From Pipra filicauda (taxonomy: Eukaryota > Chordata > Aves > Passeriformes > Pipridae), in NCBI RefSeq assembly GCF_003945595.2, contig NW_024104421.1, forward strand, positions 6,758,001 to 6,822,000: DNA of 64,000 bases, in the 5' to 3' direction. The notes below the pieces were generated by a model. It did not search any database. It was given only the letters and a program-made list of their open reading frames with translations, and had not been told where the DNA came from. Each line of letters starts with the position of its first letter. Position 1 is the first letter of the stretch. Below, one piece after another: positions 62,906 to 64,000 of the stretch. The position numbers and the translations under genes are program-made.

Positions 62906-64000
62906 AAAAAAAGCCTACATTTACTTTTCATTAGGGTGACACTTGAGAAGGGCAGATAAAAATATAAAACTACCATTCATTAACCAAATAAATTCTATTT
63001 TCTCTCTAAGGAAGGAAGTTCAGCAACTGAGATAAGACAAAGGTTTTGTCCCCCACTTCCCCCCCCACCAAGTCTATGAGATACAAAAACTGATGCAAAA
63101 AAAATTCAACAAGTGTCCTTTTCTTCTCATGCCTCACCACAAAGACTACACAGTTTGATGGCATATACTGCTGTGCTTAGAAAATCTTGTTTTGAGCACC
63201 TGAGATGAGAGGCCCCTCATTCCTCAGGGGGCTGGTGGCTGCCAGGCAAGACAAGCACCACCATGCCCCAAGCACCTGCACCTTCATCCCCCCCATACCA
63301 TTGCCAACTTTCTTCCATTCTGTTTGGCATAGTTTCTGTGCACCAGACTAAGTCCCAAGGGAGCAGGTGCATGTCCACCACTTTCAATTCCTCTGTTTGA
63401 AACAAACCGAAAGAGTTCAGCAGAGGGTGGAGAAAAGGGATTTACTGCAGTAAGTGAACAGCAGATGAAAAAAGCAGAAAGCAAGAGTCAATTCCTCAGC
63501 AAGTCTGTGTAGCAACCTGTTCCAGCAGGACCCCATCCAAACCTCAAATTCAATCAAAAGGTTTTGATTACTTTTAACAAGTTTTAGGATCAAATAATGG
63601 AGGTTTAGGGATTAAAAAAAAAACTAAACCAGGAATGGGGCATCTGGGTAGAAAATATAATAAATCCCCACCTTCCCCTCTCCCTGTCAGCAACAACTGT
63701 CTGGTGATTTAGAAACAGGGAAAAAGTGCACCTCCTGTGATAAGATTCCTCTCTTCCTTCAATACACAGAAAGCAGAAAACTTAAAAAACAGCTTAAAAT
63801 AAACTTCCAAAACTGGAAGAGGATTTGACTCAAGCCCTGCTCTGAGGTGTTAACCTCGGAATACCCAGCGTGTTTATAAAATATGAATTCACATTCATTT
63901 GGCTCTGAATAAAACATGAATTATCTACCAAAAATACTTATGTTCAAAGCTTATTCTTGATAATCAACTTTGGAATTACATCTAACTATTTGTAAAGAAA

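Larger units (their letters stand above)
1..64000 (-). other. DGKI: DGKI gene, internal part (diacylglycerol kinase iota)
   Basis: Nineteen exons on the minus strand translate, in order and in frame, into the end of the N-terminal region, two C1 domains, the basic MARCKS-like segment, and the catalytic and accessory domains of a type IV diacylglycerol kinase. The enzyme transfers phosphate from ATP to diacylglycerol, giving phosphatidic acid and lowering C1-dependent signalling. Residues match human DGKI as I remember it more closely than DGKZ, for example in the exons at 24968-25042 and 5514-5713. All introns obey GT-AG and all phases join. The first exon and promoter lie above 64000, and the ankyrin repeats and C-terminus lie below 1. 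Exon numbers used here count only exons in this window, in transcription order. Confidence 0.95.
53520..64000 (-). other. DGKI: Intron upstream of window exon 1 (partial)
   Basis: Over 10 kb of AT-rich intron, continuing past the window edge. It contains an ancient CR1 of about 1.4 kb (57515-58960), another CR1 relic (61015-61290), a 20-bp palindrome (62522-62541) and an A-rich run (62866-62905). No CpG island and no GC-rich first coding exon is visible, so the DGKI promoter is not here. The short open frames do not look coding. Confidence 0.75.

Noticed and set aside
63190..63480. GC-richer stretch near the right edge, considered as a possible alternative first exon or promoter.
   Set aside because: No CpG enrichment, no start codon followed by a phase-compatible donor, and no similarity to the DGKI N-terminus.
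1..64000. Possibility of a bacterial or viral system, CRISPR array, tRNA or rRNA in the window.
   Set aside because: Nothing of this kind is visible. Composition, GT-AG introns and CR1 repeats show vertebrate nuclear DNA, and no endogenous retrovirus or LTR was recognised.

Overview
The window is vertebrate, most probably avian, genomic DNA. It is AT-rich, carries many CR1 LINE fragments, one with the typical bird CR1 3' end, and its only coding sequence is a single intron-rich gene. That gene is diacylglycerol kinase iota (DGKI) on the minus strand. The window holds 19 consecutive internal coding exons, read from 53519 down to 5514. They encode 580 complete codons plus split codons at both ends, with no frameshift or internal stop. 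Exon 1 with the promoter lies beyond 64000. The C-terminal exons (rest of the linker, ankyrin repeats, PDZ-binding tail) lie below position 1. The DGKI rather than DGKZ assignment rests on remembered human sequences, with diagnostic stretches such as [15 protein letters not shown] and RTSFKRKASKRG.

Layout in transcription order: 53.5 kb, end of the N-terminal region; 43.8-38.8 kb, first cysteine-rich C1 domain; 37.6-31.1 kb, second C1 domain; 25.0 kb, basic MARCKS-like/nuclear-localisation segment; 23.7-16.2 kb, catalytic domain with the [13 protein letters not shown] and GTGNDLA motifs; 15.1-5.5 kb, accessory catalytic domain. All exon phases join correctly. Together they make a lipid kinase that phosphorylates diacylglycerol to phosphatidic acid.

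Two further exon-like segments, not part of the canonical protein as I remember it, are the most interesting content. One is a 96-nt phase-0 segment at 25344-25439. It would insert 32 residues with no basic residue, seven acidic residues and four tryptophans immediately before the basic MARCKS-like region. The other is a 63-nt symmetric segment at 2037-2099, preceded in the transcript by a long pyrimidine tract, which would add 21 residues with an RRVS (PKA-type) motif just after the accessory catalytic domain. Both have plausible acceptor and donor sites and keep the reading frame.

The rest is intron. It holds about a dozen CR1 fragments of different ages (most on the gene's own strand), a short hAT-type DNA transposon with target-site duplications, MIR/CORE-SINE-like relics and simple repeats. 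I saw no tRNA, rRNA, CRISPR array, bacterial operon or second protein gene.
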